Assembly: GCA_016842085.1 (NCBI GenBank)
Contig: JAEVEX010000080.1
Span: forward strand, 1 to 34,324
Direction of reading: 5' to 3'
Length of the DNA stretch: 34,324 nucleotides
DNA from: Candidatus Thermoflexus tengchongensis
Lineage (GTDB): Bacteria > Chloroflexota > Anaerolineae > Thermoflexales > Thermoflexaceae
Position 1 is the first letter of the stretch. Every line of letters starts with the position of its first letter. A program made the position numbers and the translations under genes. Of this stretch, positions 1 to 8,683 are shown piece after piece. The notes beneath the pieces were generated by a model. It was not told the DNA's origin, ran no database searches, and was given only the letters and a program-made list of their open reading frames with translations.

Positions 1-1
1 G

Positions 2-631
2 GACCCCTTCCTGGGCAGCGGCACAACGGTGAAGGCCGCTCTGGATCTGGAGCGCAGGGCCATCGGATATGAGATCCAGCCGGCCTTCGAGCCGATCATT
101 CGTCAGAAGCTGGGCCTTCAGCCCTCGCCGCTGTTCGCCCCTCCCGTGCGGATCCTCCGGCGGGAGCAGGAGCTGCCACCGGTCGATCCGCCCCCAGATT
201 ATCAGCCCCGGGTGAAGGACGCTCAGCCGCTGGTGGATCCGGGGCTTTTGCGCTTCGACGAGGAGGTCACCTTCCGGGTGGTGTCCGTTCTGGATGAGCA
301 CACCCTCCAGCTCCAGAACGGGCTGGTAGTGCGACTGCTGGGGATCCGCGTGCCCCCGGAGCGTCGGGAGGCCGCCATCGCTTACCTGAGGAAATTCGTG
401 CTGGGCAAATCCGTGCGTCTGCGCTTCGACCAGCCCCCCGAAGAGAAAGGAGCCCCCCTTCCGGTCTATCTCTATCTGACGAACATGCTCTTTGTTAATC
501 GCAAAATGATTGAGATGGGACTGGCGGACGCGGATCGCTCCATCTCTCACCGGCATCGGGAGCGGTTCATCACAGCGGAGGAACGACGCCATGACCCGGG
601 CTCAGGAGTGGGTGCTGAACATCGCCTTTAA
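2..631 (+). CDS. Site-specific DNA methyltransferase, C-terminal part, with SNase-like tail (partial)
   Basis: The gene begins before the window; 209 residues are visible, open from base 2. The first residues, DPFLGSGTT, are the AdoMet-binding motif I (FxGxG) of amino-methyltransferases that modify N4-cytosine or N6-adenine. The catalytic (S/D)PP(Y/W) motif would lie upstream, as in beta-class enzymes, and is not visible. After a proline-rich linker, about residues 85-175 resemble a staphylococcal-nuclease OB fold (VVSVLDEHTLQL, then VRLLGI). The usual DGDT acidic site reads DEHT and the second conserved arginine is not apparent, so the tail is probably not catalytic and may bind DNA. The last 41 bases overlap the endonuclease that follows, which supports a restriction-modification pair. 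The target may be CTAG if the partner really is MjaI-like. The methyltransferase call is firm; specificity is inferred. Confidence 0.85.
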   Translation, partial: DPFLGSGTTVKAALDLERRAIGYEIQPAFEPIIRQKLGLQPSPLFAPPVRILRREQELPPVDPPPDYQPRVKDAQPLVDPGLLRFDEEVTFRVVSVLDEHTLQLQNGLVVRLLGIRVPPERREAAIAYLRKFVLGKSVRLRFDQPPEEKGAPLPVYLYLTNMLFVNRKMIEMGLADADRSISHRHRERFITAEERRHDPGSGVGAEHRL

Positions 632-1268
632 CCGGTGGCAGTTCAATCGGCCTCGCTATGTTGGCCGGCTGGCAGAATCAATCCGGGCATGTGCCCCTCG
701 CACCCTCGAGGAGTGGGAACATTATTACTTCGAGAACGTTCGCCCGGAAGGCCCCCTGCTGGGCCGTGATATGCGGGAGCACCTCGAGGAGGTCGCCCGA
801 AGGCTCTATGTGAAAATCAGCGAGCAGCTTCGGGCTGAGATCGAGGCGATCACTGAGGAGGACTGCCGTTCCTACATTTATGATGTGGTAATCCGACGGA
901 CCTTTGAAGGATATATCACTGAGAAGAAAACAATCTACGAGCAGCTACAGGAACGGCTGGGCGTGCAGATCCTTCCCGCGCCGGATGAATGGGATCGCCG
1001 CTACAACGTCGATTTCTACATCCCTATGGGAAGCCGGGCCGTTGGGCTTCAGATTAAGCCCATTACCTATCAGCAGGCCCCTGAAGCCTACAGATGGTAT
1101 GAGTGGATGCATGAATCCCACAAACGCTTCCAGCACGAGCAAGGTGGAAAGGTCTTCGTGGTGTTCTCGATCACGGAGAAGGGTGGCCAGAAACGCATCT
1201 GGAACGAGGAAGTGATCGGGGAAATTCAAGAGGAGCTCCGGCGGCTTCGCCTGGAGGCGGGCGTTTAA
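591..1268 (+). CDS. Probable MjaI-family type II restriction endonuclease
   Basis: A 225-residue protein that would cleave unmethylated DNA as partner of the upstream methyltransferase. I chose ATG 591 because GGAGG lies at 577-581, nine bases before it; the reading frame is open further upstream to 510, but only inside the methyltransferase gene. The pattern YNVDFYI followed about 15 residues later by GLQIKPI fits a PD-(D/E)xK-type nuclease core (D then QxK). The segment DVVIRRTFEGYITEK is like what I remember of the MjaI family, whose founder recognises CTAG. The protein is soluble, with no signal peptide. The gene ends three bases from the convergent prmA stop. Restriction endonuclease is likely from context and motif; the MjaI assignment is from memory and less certain. 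Confidence 0.7.
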   Translation: MTRAQEWVLNIAFNRWQFNRPRYVGRLAESIRACAPRTLEEWEHYYFENVRPEGPLLGRDMREHLEEVARRLYVKISEQLRAEIEAITEEDCRSYIYDVVIRRTFEGYITEKKTIYEQLQERLGVQILPAPDEWDRRYNVDFYIPMGSRAVGLQIKPITYQQAPEAYRWYEWMHESHKRFQHEQGGKVFVVFSITEKGGQKRIWNEEVIGEIQEELRRLRLEAGV

Positions 1269-1271
1269 TCC

Positions 1272-2189
1272 TCAGAAGAGCCTCCGTCGCGCTCCCAGAG
1301 CGACCCAGCTTTCCTCGATCCAGCGGCGCGTCACCGTGAGGCCGGCAGCCTCCAGAGCGCGGCGGACGGTTTCCTCCTGTTCCCCATGGAAGAACCCGGA
1401 GACCACGAGCCAGCCCCCCGGCCGCAGCAGCGCCGCGATCCCCTGCTCGCAGAAGCCGCAGATCACCGGGGCCACAATATTCGCCAGGATCCCGTCGAAG
1501 TGTTCTCCCAGGGCACGGGCCTCCTCCAGGGAACCCTGCATCACCGCCACACGATCCGCCACCCCATTGCGGATCAGGTTCTCCCGGGCCACCTGCACCG
1601 CCACCGGATCGATGTCCAGGGCCCAGACCCGGGCGGCGCCTCGCCGGGCCGCCGCGATCGCCAGGATCCCGGAGCCTGTGCCCAGATCCAGGATCCGGTC
1701 CCCAGGCTGCACCCACTCCGCAACGGCCTGAAGGCACATCCGCGTGGTAGGATGGGTGCCCGTCCCGAAGGCCATCCCGGGATCCAGCTCGATCAGCAAA
1801 TCCCCGGGCTCCAGCCGCGCGGTCCGCCAGCTGGGCCGGATCACAAAGGGGCCCACCCGCAGGACATCATAATGGGCCTTCCACGCTTCCTCCCAGAGGA
1901 CCTCATCCAGCTCCCGGAACTGCGGCGGGGGGAAGGGGAGGATCTGGCGCAGATGCCAGAGCCCTTCCTCAATGCGCTGCCGCGCCGTCTCCCAGTCCCC
2001 GGTCATCGGCAGGTAGACCCGCAGGGTGAGGATCGGTGGGGGCAGGCGGGGGCGCTCCCAGTCGGTGTCATCGGTTTCGATGGGACCATAATCGTAGGCG
2101 ATGCCATGAGGGGCATAACGGGAGAGCACCTCCGCGATATTGTCCGCCAGCTCCGTGGGCACCCGCACCGAGATCTCCAGCCAGCGCAT
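1272..2189 (-). CDS. prmA: Ribosomal protein L11 methyltransferase
   Basis: A 305-residue AdoMet-dependent enzyme that trimethylates ribosomal protein L11. An N-terminal substrate-recognition domain (MRWLEISVRVP at the start) is followed by a Rossmann methyltransferase domain. This domain shows the PrmA signature FGTGTHPTT, then motif I LDLGTGSG near residue 170, the acidic strand end ALDIDP, and the active-site stretch LANIVAPVI. Length is normal for the family. ATG 2189 has GGAGG nine bases upstream. It follows dnaJ by 49 bases on the same strand, so it is probably the last gene of the grpE-dnaJ-prmA unit, an arrangement seen in other bacteria. Its stop faces the restriction gene almost end to end. 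Confidence 0.95.
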   Translation of the reverse strand: MRWLEISVRVPTELADNIAEVLSRYAPHGIAYDYGPIETDDTDWERPRLPPPILTLRVYLPMTGDWETARQRIEEGLWHLRQILPFPPPQFRELDEVLWEEAWKAHYDVLRVGPFVIRPSWRTARLEPGDLLIELDPGMAFGTGTHPTTRMCLQAVAEWVQPGDRILDLGTGSGILAIAAARRGAARVWALDIDPVAVQVARENLIRNGVADRVAVMQGSLEEARALGEHFDGILANIVAPVICGFCEQGIAALLRPGGWLVVSGFFHGEQEETVRRALEAAGLTVTRRWIEESWVALGARRRLF

Positions 2190-2238
2190 CGAACAGATCC
2201 TCCGCCGGTCTCCGCCGATCCCGCAGAGCGCGGAATCG

Positions 2239-3363
2239 TTACCCGCCCAGAAGCTCCCGCAAACGCTCCAGGAACCCTTTCTCCGGTTTCTGCACGCCGC
2301 CCTCCGGCAGGGTGCGGGCCAGCTCCTGGAAGAGCTTCCGTTGCTCCGGCGTCAGGCGCGTGGGGATCTCCACCTGGACCACCACCAGCAGATCCCCTCG
2401 CCCGTTGCGGCGCAGGTGGGGGATGCCCCGGCCTCGCAGGCGGATCACATGGCCCGGCTGGGTGCCCGGCGGGATCTCCACGGTCTCCTCGCCGTCCAGC
2501 GTAGGCACCCGGATTCGACCCCCCAGCGCGGCCTGGGCGACGTTCACGGTGACCTGGACGATCAGGTCATCCCCCCGGCGGCGGAAATACGGGTGAGGCT
2601 GGACTTTCACCTGAACATAGAGGTTGCCCGGCGGCCCGCCGTTTTCCCCGGGCTCTCCCTCGCCCGGCAGACGGATCTGCATCCCATCGTCCACCCCCGC
2701 CGGGATCCGCACCGCGATCCGACGGCGAGTGAGCACCCGGCCCTCCCCGCCGCACTCCCGGCATGGCGAGGAAATCACCTCCCCCATCCCCCGACAGGTC
2801 GGGCATGTGGTGACCTGGACGAAGGAGCCCAGGAAAGACTGGCTCACCCGCCGGACTTCTCCCAGCCCGCCACAGGTGGGGCAGCGCGTGGACCCTGTCC
2901 CGGGCTCCGCACCGGATCCCCGGCAGCGAGGGCAGGGCTCGTTGCGCATCACCTCGATATCCTTCTCCGCCCCCAGCGCCGCCTCTTCGAAGGTCAGGGT
3001 GACCTCGGTCTGAAGGTCCGCCCCACGCCGGGGAGCCCGACGCGTCCGAACTCGCGGCCCGAAGCCGAAGAGGTCCTCAAACAGATCGGCGAACAAATCC
3101 GTGAAATCCGCCGGCTCCGGGCGGAACCCCCGGCTCTCCAGGCCGGCGTGGCCATACATGTCGTAGATCCGTCGCTTCTCCTCGTCGGAGAGGACGGCGT
3201 AGGCTTCATTGATCTCCTTGAACTTCTCCTCGGCGTCCGGAGACTTGTTCACATCCGGATGGTATTGGCGGGCCAGACGGCGATACGCCTGCTTGATCTC
3301 TTCCAGCGTGGCATTGCGCGGGACGCCGAGGATCTCATAATAGTCTTTGCGGGATGCGCTCAT
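2239..3363 (-). CDS. dnaJ: Chaperone DnaJ (Hsp40)
   Basis: A 374-residue co-chaperone that delivers unfolded protein to DnaK and stimulates its ATPase. The J domain is at residues 1-70 with the HPD motif in [10 protein letters not shown] short Gly/Phe-type linker with the acidic repeat [14 protein letters not shown] follows. Four CxxCxGxG zinc repeats lie at about 145-215 ([32 protein letters not shown]), so this is a type I DnaJ. The beta-sandwich C-terminal domains and a dimerisation tail complete it. ATG 3363 has GAGG four bases upstream. It is preceded by grpE across a 46-base gap filled by a palindromic repeat (3380-3407). No dnaK or hrcA, and no CIRCE operator, is visible in the window. 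Confidence 0.97.
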   Translation of the reverse strand: MSASRKDYYEILGVPRNATLEEIKQAYRRLARQYHPDVNKSPDAEEKFKEINEAYAVLSDEEKRRIYDMYGHAGLESRGFRPEPADFTDLFADLFEDLFGFGPRVRTRRAPRRGADLQTEVTLTFEEAALGAEKDIEVMRNEPCPRCRGSGAEPGTGSTRCPTCGGLGEVRRVSQSFLGSFVQVTTCPTCRGMGEVISSPCRECGGEGRVLTRRRIAVRIPAGVDDGMQIRLPGEGEPGENGGPPGNLYVQVKVQPHPYFRRRGDDLIVQVTVNVAQAALGGRIRVPTLDGEETVEIPPGTQPGHVIRLRGRGIPHLRRNGRGDLLVVVQVEIPTRLTPEQRKLFQELARTLPEGGVQKPEKGFLERLRELLGG

Positions 3364-3379
3364 GGAGCCTCACTCTTAT

Positions 3380-3407
3380 GTAGGACAACTGCAAGCAGTT
3401 GTCCTAC
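3380..3407. repeat. Perfect palindromic repeat between grpE and dnaJ
   Basis: Two 13-base arms, GTAGGACAACTGC and GCAGTTGTCCTAC, are separated by AA. The element ends two bases from the grpE stop codon. A degenerate relative is at 5091-5125. It has no T-run, so it is not a plain terminator. It could be a REP-like or miniature mobile palindrome, or a stem that separates grpE and dnaJ expression. Confidence 0.8.
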
Positions 3408-3409
3408 TT

Positions 3410-4015
3410 TTATGATTCGTCCCCGGGGACCTCGGGCGCGGCCTCGACCTTGCGGGCTACCTTCACCAGGGTGGGACGGAGCACCCGATCCCCCAGCTTA
3501 TAGCCTTTCTGCAGCTCTTCCACAATCTGACCATCCTCGAAGCCCGGCGCGGGCTCGTAAAGCACCGCTTCATGCAACATGGGATCGAAGGGATCTCCCG
3601 GTTTCACCTCGATGGGCTGCACCCCTTCGGACTCCAGGGCCAGCTGGAGCTTGCGGTAAATCAGGGCGACCCCTTCCACCCAGGTCAGATGACGCAGGTT
3701 GTCCGGAAGGGTCTGCAGGGCCCGCTCGAAGTCATCCATAATCGGCAGGAGCTTGCGGATGAACAGCGCTGTCGCCTCAGCGGCGAACTGCGCCCGCTCG
3801 GCCTCCACCCGCTTGCGATAGTTGGCGAAGGCGGCCCGCTCCCGCTGCCAGCCCTCCAGGTATTCCTGGGCCTGCGCCCGTGCCGCCTCCAGTTCCTTTT
3901 TCAATGCCTCCAGCTGCTCCGCCAGAGAGACCTCAGCTTCCGCCACCGCCGCCTCCTGAGGCGCCGGCGAAGCCTGTCCCTCTTCCGGCTGCTGCACCAC
4001 CTCATGCTCCTCCAC
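3410..4015 (-). CDS. grpE: Nucleotide exchange factor GrpE
   Basis: GrpE releases ADP from DnaK. From GTG 4015 the protein has 201 residues. The acidic, Gln/Glu-rich N-terminus leads into a long coiled coil (LAEQLEALKKELEAARAQAQEYL), the helical core with AFANYRKRVEAER, and the C-terminal beta domain with the family signature near VEEL-KGYKLGDRVLRPTLVKV. I chose GTG 4015 because GGAGG sits seven bases before it. An in-frame GTG at 4060 has AGGAG only two bases away, which is too close. An AT-rich block (TAAAAT at 4072-4077) just upstream could be a promoter -10 box, but no good -35 is visible. The gene follows pyrD by 79 bases, so it may be read through from the pyr operon. Confidence 0.93.
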   Translation of the reverse strand: MEEHEVVQQPEEGQASPAPQEAAVAEAEVSLAEQLEALKKELEAARAQAQEYLEGWQRERAAFANYRKRVEAERAQFAAEATALFIRKLLPIMDDFERALQTLPDNLRHLTWVEGVALIYRKLQLALESEGVQPIEVKPGDPFDPMLHEAVLYEPAPGFEDGQIVEELQKGYKLGDRVLRPTLVKVARKVEAAPEVPGDES

Positions 4016-4094
4016 GGTTCCACCTCCATCCTTCGGGCTATCCAGCACTGCAGGCGGCACAACTCCTAATTATTTTATCCCGGATCCGGCTCGC

Positions 4095-5051
4095 TTATTC
4101 CCGGTGCGCCCGGCCGCGGATCTCCTGCAGGCACCGGACGCCGTGGGCCTTCATCCATTCCTCCATTTCCCTCCGGATCGCCTGGAAGGCTCCCAGCCCG
4201 CGATAGGCCACCGCCGAGCCCACGCCCACCGCCGTCGCGCCCGCCATGAGCATCTCGATGGCATCCTCTCCGGTGAGGACCCCGCCGGTCCCGATGATGG
4301 GGATGCGCACCACCCGGGCGATCTCGTAGACACACCGGACGGCGATGGGCTTGAGCGCCGGCCCCGAGAGGCCGCCTTCGCGGTTGGTGAGAACGGGCCG
4401 CCCGGCCTCGATGTCGATCACCATGCCGGGCATGGTGTTGACAGCGGTGATGGCGTCGGCGCCCGCCTCCTCCGCCGCGCGGGCGATGCGAGCGATATCC
4501 GGCACGTTAGGGGCCAGCTTGGCGATCACCGGGCAGGGGACCGCCGCTTTCACCGCGGCGACGGCCTCCGCCGTGGCCTTCGGGCTGGCGGCGAAGATCT
4601 CGCCGTATTCCGCGGCCACGTTGGGGCATGAGAGGTTCAGCTCGATCATATCCGGCGCGGCCGCCGTTAGGATCCGCGCGACCTCCACGAACTCCTCCAC
4701 GCTGGCGGCGAAGACGCTGGCAATTAGGGGAACGCCCATAGCGGCCAGCTCCGCCCGGGCCTCCCGGAGGATCGCCGCCATCCCCTCGGCCCCCGGGTTG
4801 GTCAGGCCCACCGCGTTGATCAGCCCGTGTCCCCAATCGAAGAGAATGGGGCTGGGATGGCCAGCCCGGGGGAGCCGGGTGGCCGACTTGGCCGTGATGG
4901 CCCCGGCCCCCAGGCGGGCCAGGCGGACCATCAGCGAAGCGCTGGTGCCCAGGATCCCCGAGGCGAGCACCAGCGGGTTCGTCAAACGCACCCCGGCGAT
5001 CTCGCAGGAGAGATCCAGGGGGAACGCCGATTCTATCGGATGATCCCTCAT
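4095..5051 (-). CDS. pyrD: Dihydroorotate dehydrogenase, class 1
   Basis: A 318-residue FMN enzyme that oxidises dihydroorotate to orotate in UMP synthesis. It is a TIM barrel showing NPLVLASGILG near the N-terminus, the INAVGLTNPG substrate loop, and ELNLSCPN, whose cysteine is the catalytic base of class 1 enzymes (class 2 uses serine). KLAPNVPDI, AVNTMPGM and the FMN-phosphate site IIGTGGV follow. The sequence looks most like class 1B (catalytic subunit normally paired with PyrK), but no pyrK is in the window. ATG 5051 has GGAGG seven bases upstream. It is the last pyr gene of the run, 85 bases after pyrFE; a degenerate palindromic repeat lies in that gap. Confidence 0.94.
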   Translation of the reverse strand: MRDHPIESAFPLDLSCEIAGVRLTNPLVLASGILGTSASLMVRLARLGAGAITAKSATRLPRAGHPSPILFDWGHGLINAVGLTNPGAEGMAAILREARAELAAMGVPLIASVFAASVEEFVEVARILTAAAPDMIELNLSCPNVAAEYGEIFAASPKATAEAVAAVKAAVPCPVIAKLAPNVPDIARIARAAEEAGADAITAVNTMPGMVIDIEAGRPVLTNREGGLSGPALKPIAVRCVYEIARVVRIPIIGTGGVLTGEDAIEMLMAGATAVGVGSAVAYRGLGAFQAIRREMEEWMKAHGVRCLQEIRGRAHRE

Positions 5052-5090
5052 CCAGGGTCCTCCACATGGGGGATTCCTCGCAACCCACCT

Positions 5091-5125
5091 GGTAAGGCGA
5101 CGGCAAACAGTTGTCCTGCCTTACC
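5091..5125. repeat. Degenerate copy of the palindromic repeat
   Basis: Outer arms GGTAAGGC and GCCTTACC flank an inner part that contains CAGTTGTCCT, shared with the perfect palindrome at 3380-3407. It lies in the pyrFE-pyrD gap. The second arm is intact relative to the other copy; the first arm has lost bases, so the fold is imperfect. Confidence 0.55.
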
Positions 5126-5136
5126 GGTCACGTTCC

Positions 5137-6531
5137 TCACCCGGGGGCCGAAGGAGAGGTCTCCTGCCTCAGGGCCTGTCGGATCCGATCCTTCTCGGCC
5201 GGGCTGATCTTCCCCTCCATCACCAGCGCTTCCAGCAACTCCGTCAGCGTGATCATCGCATGGACCTGATAGCCCGCGGCCTCCAGCTCCTGCCGCCCGC
5301 CCTGCTCCCGATCCACCAGGACCACGATATCGGTGACCCGCAAGCCAGCCTCCTCCAGCGCCCGGATCGCCTCCTGCTTGCTGGCCCCTGTGGTCAGCAC
5401 GTCATCCAGGACCACCACGGTCTCCCCGGGCCGGAAGTCCCCCTCGATCTGCCGGGCGGTCCCATACGTCTTCACCTCCTTCCGGGGATACAGAAGAGGA
5501 CGTCCGGTCCGAAGAGCGACCGCGGTCCCGATGGGCAGCGCAGCGTAGGGAATGGCCGCCAGGCGATCGAACGTCAGGCGATCCAGCAGGGCCGCATACA
5601 TCCCCGCAACCCTCTCCAGCAGCGCAGGGAAGGCCACGAGCCGCCGCAAATCCAGATAGATCGGCGAGCGCTGACCTGACTTGAGGACGAACTCCCCGAA
5701 ACGGATGCAGCCGGTTTCATACAGCCACCGGGCCAGGGTGCGGGCGACAGCGGAAGGGGAAGACATCCCCTGCAGACGCTCAACGAGGGATCGGGCCGCT
5801 GCGCCCGGGTCCGACGCCTCCAGGATCTCCCGCGAGGCCGCGATCAGCGCCGGGGGGCCGGCGAGAATCCGCACCGTTTCCGGATCCCCCCCTTGAGGCC
5901 CCACCCCCGGGATCAGGAACCAGCGATCGGGGGCTAAGCGGCGCAGGGCGGCCAGGGCCCCCGGAGCCGTCGCCCCCACCACAAAGCCGATCCGCTCGCT
6001 CCCAGGCCAGCTCTGGACCTGACGGGCCAGGGCCTGATAGAAAGGCTCCCCGCGAACCGACAGCTCCTGCACCGCCTCCGCGCCGGGGTTCGAGGTCCGG
6101 ATCAGGAGGAAGATCCCCCGACCTTCCCGGCTCAGGAACGGGCGTAACGCCTCCGAACCCAGGAAGGGGTTCAGTGTCACCGCATCCGCCCGCACGAGGT
6201 CGAAGGCGAACTGCGCATACGCCTCAGCTGTCCATCCAATGTCTCCGAACTTCCCATCCAGGATCACCGGGATCTCCGGCGGGATCGCCGCCCGAACCGC
6301 CCGCAGGGTCTCCAGGCCGGAGGGGCCCAACGCCAGGTAGAAGGCCAGGTTGGGCTTATAAGCCGCGGCGACCTCCGCCGTGGCCTCGATCACCCAGCGC
6401 AGGAAGGCCAGGACCGGATCCGGATGCCAGCGCGCCCATTGCGGGAGGCGCGCCGGCGTCGGATCCAGCCCCACGCACAGGCCCAGCCGGGCCGGTCCGG
6501 TTCGCTCGTGCAATCGGGCGAAGAATGCCAT
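5137..6531 (-). CDS. pyrFE: Bifunctional orotidine-5'-phosphate decarboxylase / orotate phosphoribosyltransferase
   Basis: A 464-residue fusion carrying out the last two steps of UMP synthesis. Residues 1-255 are OMP decarboxylase of the longer bacterial type 2 (LCVGLDPTP, AAYKPNLAFY, then the catalytic ILDGKFGDIGWT with Lys and Asp). Residues 256-464 are orotate phosphoribosyltransferase (IRFGEFVLKSGQRSPIYLDLR, then the PRPP-binding motif VVVLDDVLTTGAS). The decarboxylase comes first and the transferase second, the reverse of the animal UMP synthase order. The frame is open to 6600, but ATG 6531 has GGAGG eight bases upstream and starts the conserved sequence, so the earlier start inside pyrB is rejected. 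Both halves keep their active-site residues, so both are probably functional. It lies 16 bases after pyrB. Confidence 0.94.
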   Translation of the reverse strand: MAFFARLHERTGPARLGLCVGLDPTPARLPQWARWHPDPVLAFLRWVIEATAEVAAAYKPNLAFYLALGPSGLETLRAVRAAIPPEIPVILDGKFGDIGWTAEAYAQFAFDLVRADAVTLNPFLGSEALRPFLSREGRGIFLLIRTSNPGAEAVQELSVRGEPFYQALARQVQSWPGSERIGFVVGATAPGALAALRRLAPDRWFLIPGVGPQGGDPETVRILAGPPALIAASREILEASDPGAAARSLVERLQGMSSPSAVARTLARWLYETGCIRFGEFVLKSGQRSPIYLDLRRLVAFPALLERVAGMYAALLDRLTFDRLAAIPYAALPIGTAVALRTGRPLLYPRKEVKTYGTARQIEGDFRPGETVVVLDDVLTTGASKQEAIRALEEAGLRVTDIVVLVDREQGGRQELEAAGYQVHAMITLTELLEALVMEGKISPAEKDRIRQALRQETSPSAPG

Positions 6532-6547
6532 GGCCCTATCCTCCGGC

Positions 6548-7543
6548 TCAGGCCTTGCCCAGCACGGCGGCCAGCAGGGCCATCCGGATGTAGAGCCCAT
6601 TGGCCACCTGGCGGAAGTAAGCCGCCCGCGGATCCCGATCCACCGCCGGGTCGATCTCCCCCACCCGGGGGAGCGGATGCATCACGATCATCCGTTCCTT
6701 GGCCCGCTTCATCAACTCCGGCGTGATCACATAGTAGTTCTTCACCTGCTCATAGGCGTTGAGGTCGGTGAAGCGCTCCTTCTGCACCCGGGTCACATAG
6801 AGCACATCCACATCCTCGATCACATCGGCCACATCGTAGGTCTCATACACCGGGATCCCCTTCGCCCGGACTTCGTTCATCAGGTCCAGCGGCAGCCGTA
6901 GGATCTCCGGCGACACGAAGGACAGCCGCACGTCATACATGGTGAGCAGCTTGGTCAGGGAATGCACCGTGCGCCCGAAGCGGAGATCCCCCACCATGGC
7001 GATGTGCAGGCCGTCGATGCGGCCCAGCTCCTCCTGGATGGTGAAGAGATCCAGCAGGGCCTGGGTGGGATGCTCCCCGATGCCGTCGCCGGCGTTGATC
7101 ACCGGGACCTCGGCCACATCGGCGGCGATCTTCGCCGCGCCCACCTCCGGATGGCGCAGGACGATCACATCGGAATACTGTTCCAGGGTCTTGATGGTGT
7201 CGGGGAGGGATTCCCCTTTCGCCACAGAGGAGAACTGAACGCCCTGGGTGATGGGGATGACGGCCCCGCCCAGGCGCTCCATCGCCGCGATGAAGGAGGA
7301 GCTGGTGCGTGTGCTGGGCTCGTAGAAGACACAGGCCATCACATAACCTTTGAGGAGATCACAGGCGCCCACGCGGCGGACCAGCTCCCGCATCTCCTCG
7401 GCGATATCGAAGAGGTAGGCCAGGTTCTCCCGGTTGAACTGGGAGACCGAAAGGATATCCTGCATGTAAAAGCCGTTGTTCGGGTTCACCGGCTCTCGCG
7501 AAGCGGCGCCATCAAACTGGAACAGACGCGGTCGGGTCACCAT
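6548..7543 (-). CDS. pyrB: Aspartate carbamoyltransferase catalytic chain
   Basis: A 331-residue enzyme that joins carbamoyl phosphate and aspartate. It has the carbamoyl-phosphate motif STRTS at residues 77-81 within [11 protein letters not shown], the [14 protein letters not shown] signature of the aspartate domain, and the HPLPRVGEI loop near the C-terminus. An extension of about 25 residues precedes the usual family start. ATG 7543 has a strong GGAGGAGGTG site. No regulatory chain gene (pyrI) is present in the run. The 69-base gap after pyrC holds a small hairpin (7581-7596, arms GCGGCGA/TCGCCGC, no T-run), which is unlikely to be a terminator. Confidence 0.96.
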   Translation of the reverse strand: MVTRPRLFQFDGAASREPVNPNNGFYMQDILSVSQFNRENLAYLFDIAEEMRELVRRVGACDLLKGYVMACVFYEPSTRTSSSFIAAMERLGGAVIPITQGVQFSSVAKGESLPDTIKTLEQYSDVIVLRHPEVGAAKIAADVAEVPVINAGDGIGEHPTQALLDLFTIQEELGRIDGLHIAMVGDLRFGRTVHSLTKLLTMYDVRLSFVSPEILRLPLDLMNEVRAKGIPVYETYDVADVIEDVDVLYVTRVQKERFTDLNAYEQVKNYYVITPELMKRAKERMIVMHPLPRVGEIDPAVDRDPRAAYFRQVANGLYIRMALLAAVLGKA

Positions 7544-7612
7544 CGTTCACCTCCTCCTTATGGATTTACAGATCGTTTGCGCGGCGACATCGCCGCCGCG
7601 GGGTAAACCGGT

Positions 7613-8683
7613 TCAACGGGATGGATCGGCAAACAGCACCCGCCCTGAGCCGGGAGGCGCGCGGACCTCTCCGTCCTCGAAGGCCACGCGTCCTTCCAGG
7701 ACGGTGCGACGCACCCGGGCCCGGACCGTCATCCCCTCAAAGGGGGTCCACCCGCATCGGGTGAAAAGGCCCTCCCGGGAGATCGTCCAGGGACCGCCCC
7801 ATTCGATCTCCACCCACGTCTCCGGCGGCTCCAGCAGGCCGTAGACCCGCCGCGGGCCGGTCGCCATGAGCCGGACGGCTTCCTCCAGGGACAGACGGCC
7901 CTCGGCGACGGCGGTAAGCATCAACGGCAGCATGGTCTCCAGACCCGGCACCCCGGGCGGAGGATGGGGGCTCTGTTTTTCCTCCACGGTATGGGGGGCG
8001 TGGTCGGTCGCCACCGCATCGATCACCGGCAGGTTGGCCCAGAGCGCCTCCTGATCGGCCCGCGTGGCCAGCGGCGGTCGCATATGGCCGAACGGGCCGA
8101 GGCGGGGCAGATCTTCCTCCGTCAGGAACAGGTGGTGCGGCGTGACCTCACAGGTGACCGGAAGGCCCCGCTCCTTCGCCCGGCGGATGAGGAGGATCTC
8201 CTCCCGGCGGCTGACGTGGCAGAAATGGACCGGCTGACGGAACAGGGCGGCCAGCCCCAGCACCATCGCCACGGTTCGCCCCTCCGCATGGACGGCGATC
8301 GGGCGGTGGCCAGGCCAGGCCTGGAAATGGCGCAGGACGGCGGCAAGGCTTTCCAGCCGAAGAGGGCCGTAGGTCGCATCCAGATAGAGCTTCAACCCGA
8401 CGGCCTGGGGAGCCAGGGCTGCGGCGATCTCCGGGTTCTCCGACGTGCCCCCGATGAAGAGGCCCACCTCGCAGCGCGCCTTCGCCTGAGCGCGCCGCAC
8501 GGCCTCCTGGAAGGCCGCGGGATCCGTAAGGGGCGGACGGGTATTGGGCATGGCCAGCACCGTGACCACCCCGCCCGCCAGCGCTGCCGCCGTCCCGCTG
8601 GCGAAATCCTCTTTATGGGTCTCTCCAGGGTCCCGCAGGTGCACGTGGATGTCCGCTGCTCCAGGCAGACGAATGGTGGTCAT
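7613..8683 (-). CDS. pyrC: Dihydroorotase
   Basis: A 356-residue zinc amidohydrolase that closes carbamoyl aspartate to dihydroorotate. Metal and active-site motifs are complete: DIHVHLRDPG with the HxH pair at residues 13 and 15, the lysine (about 98) in GLKLYLDATYG that is carboxylated, HAEG, HFCHVS, and the ATDHAPHT aspartate. The LKLYL-ATYG pattern and modest length recall the dihydroorotase domain of animal CAD rather than the E. coli type. An open frame continues upstream to 9565, but ATG 8683 has GGGAGG about nine bases before it and is where similarity starts. It is the first gene of the pyr operon and sits behind a leader with a terminator (8723-8759). Confidence 0.95.
   Translation of the reverse strand: MTTIRLPGAADIHVHLRDPGETHKEDFASGTAAALAGGVVTVLAMPNTRPPLTDPAAFQEAVRRAQAKARCEVGLFIGGTSENPEIAAALAPQAVGLKLYLDATYGPLRLESLAAVLRHFQAWPGHRPIAVHAEGRTVAMVLGLAALFRQPVHFCHVSRREEILLIRRAKERGLPVTCEVTPHHLFLTEEDLPRLGPFGHMRPPLATRADQEALWANLPVIDAVATDHAPHTVEEKQSPHPPPGVPGLETMLPLMLTAVAEGRLSLEEAVRLMATGPRRVYGLLEPPETWVEIEWGGPWTISREGLFTRCGWTPFEGMTVRARVRRTVLEGRVAFEDGEVRAPPGSGRVLFADPSR

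Noticed and set aside
1386-3741. Long plus-strand open frames of 372 and 533 codons opposite prmA and dnaJ
   Set aside because: They are antisense to well-recognised genes, have biased composition and no family motifs; long shadow frames are common in G+C-rich DNA.
4016-4060. GTG 4060 as the grpE start
   Set aside because: Its AGGAG is only two bases away, while GTG 4015 has GGAGG at seven bases.
6080-6100. GGTTCGA-like stretch resembling a tRNA T-loop
   Set aside because: It lies inside pyrFE coding sequence and no acceptor stem or anticodon arm can be built around it. No tRNA was found in the window.
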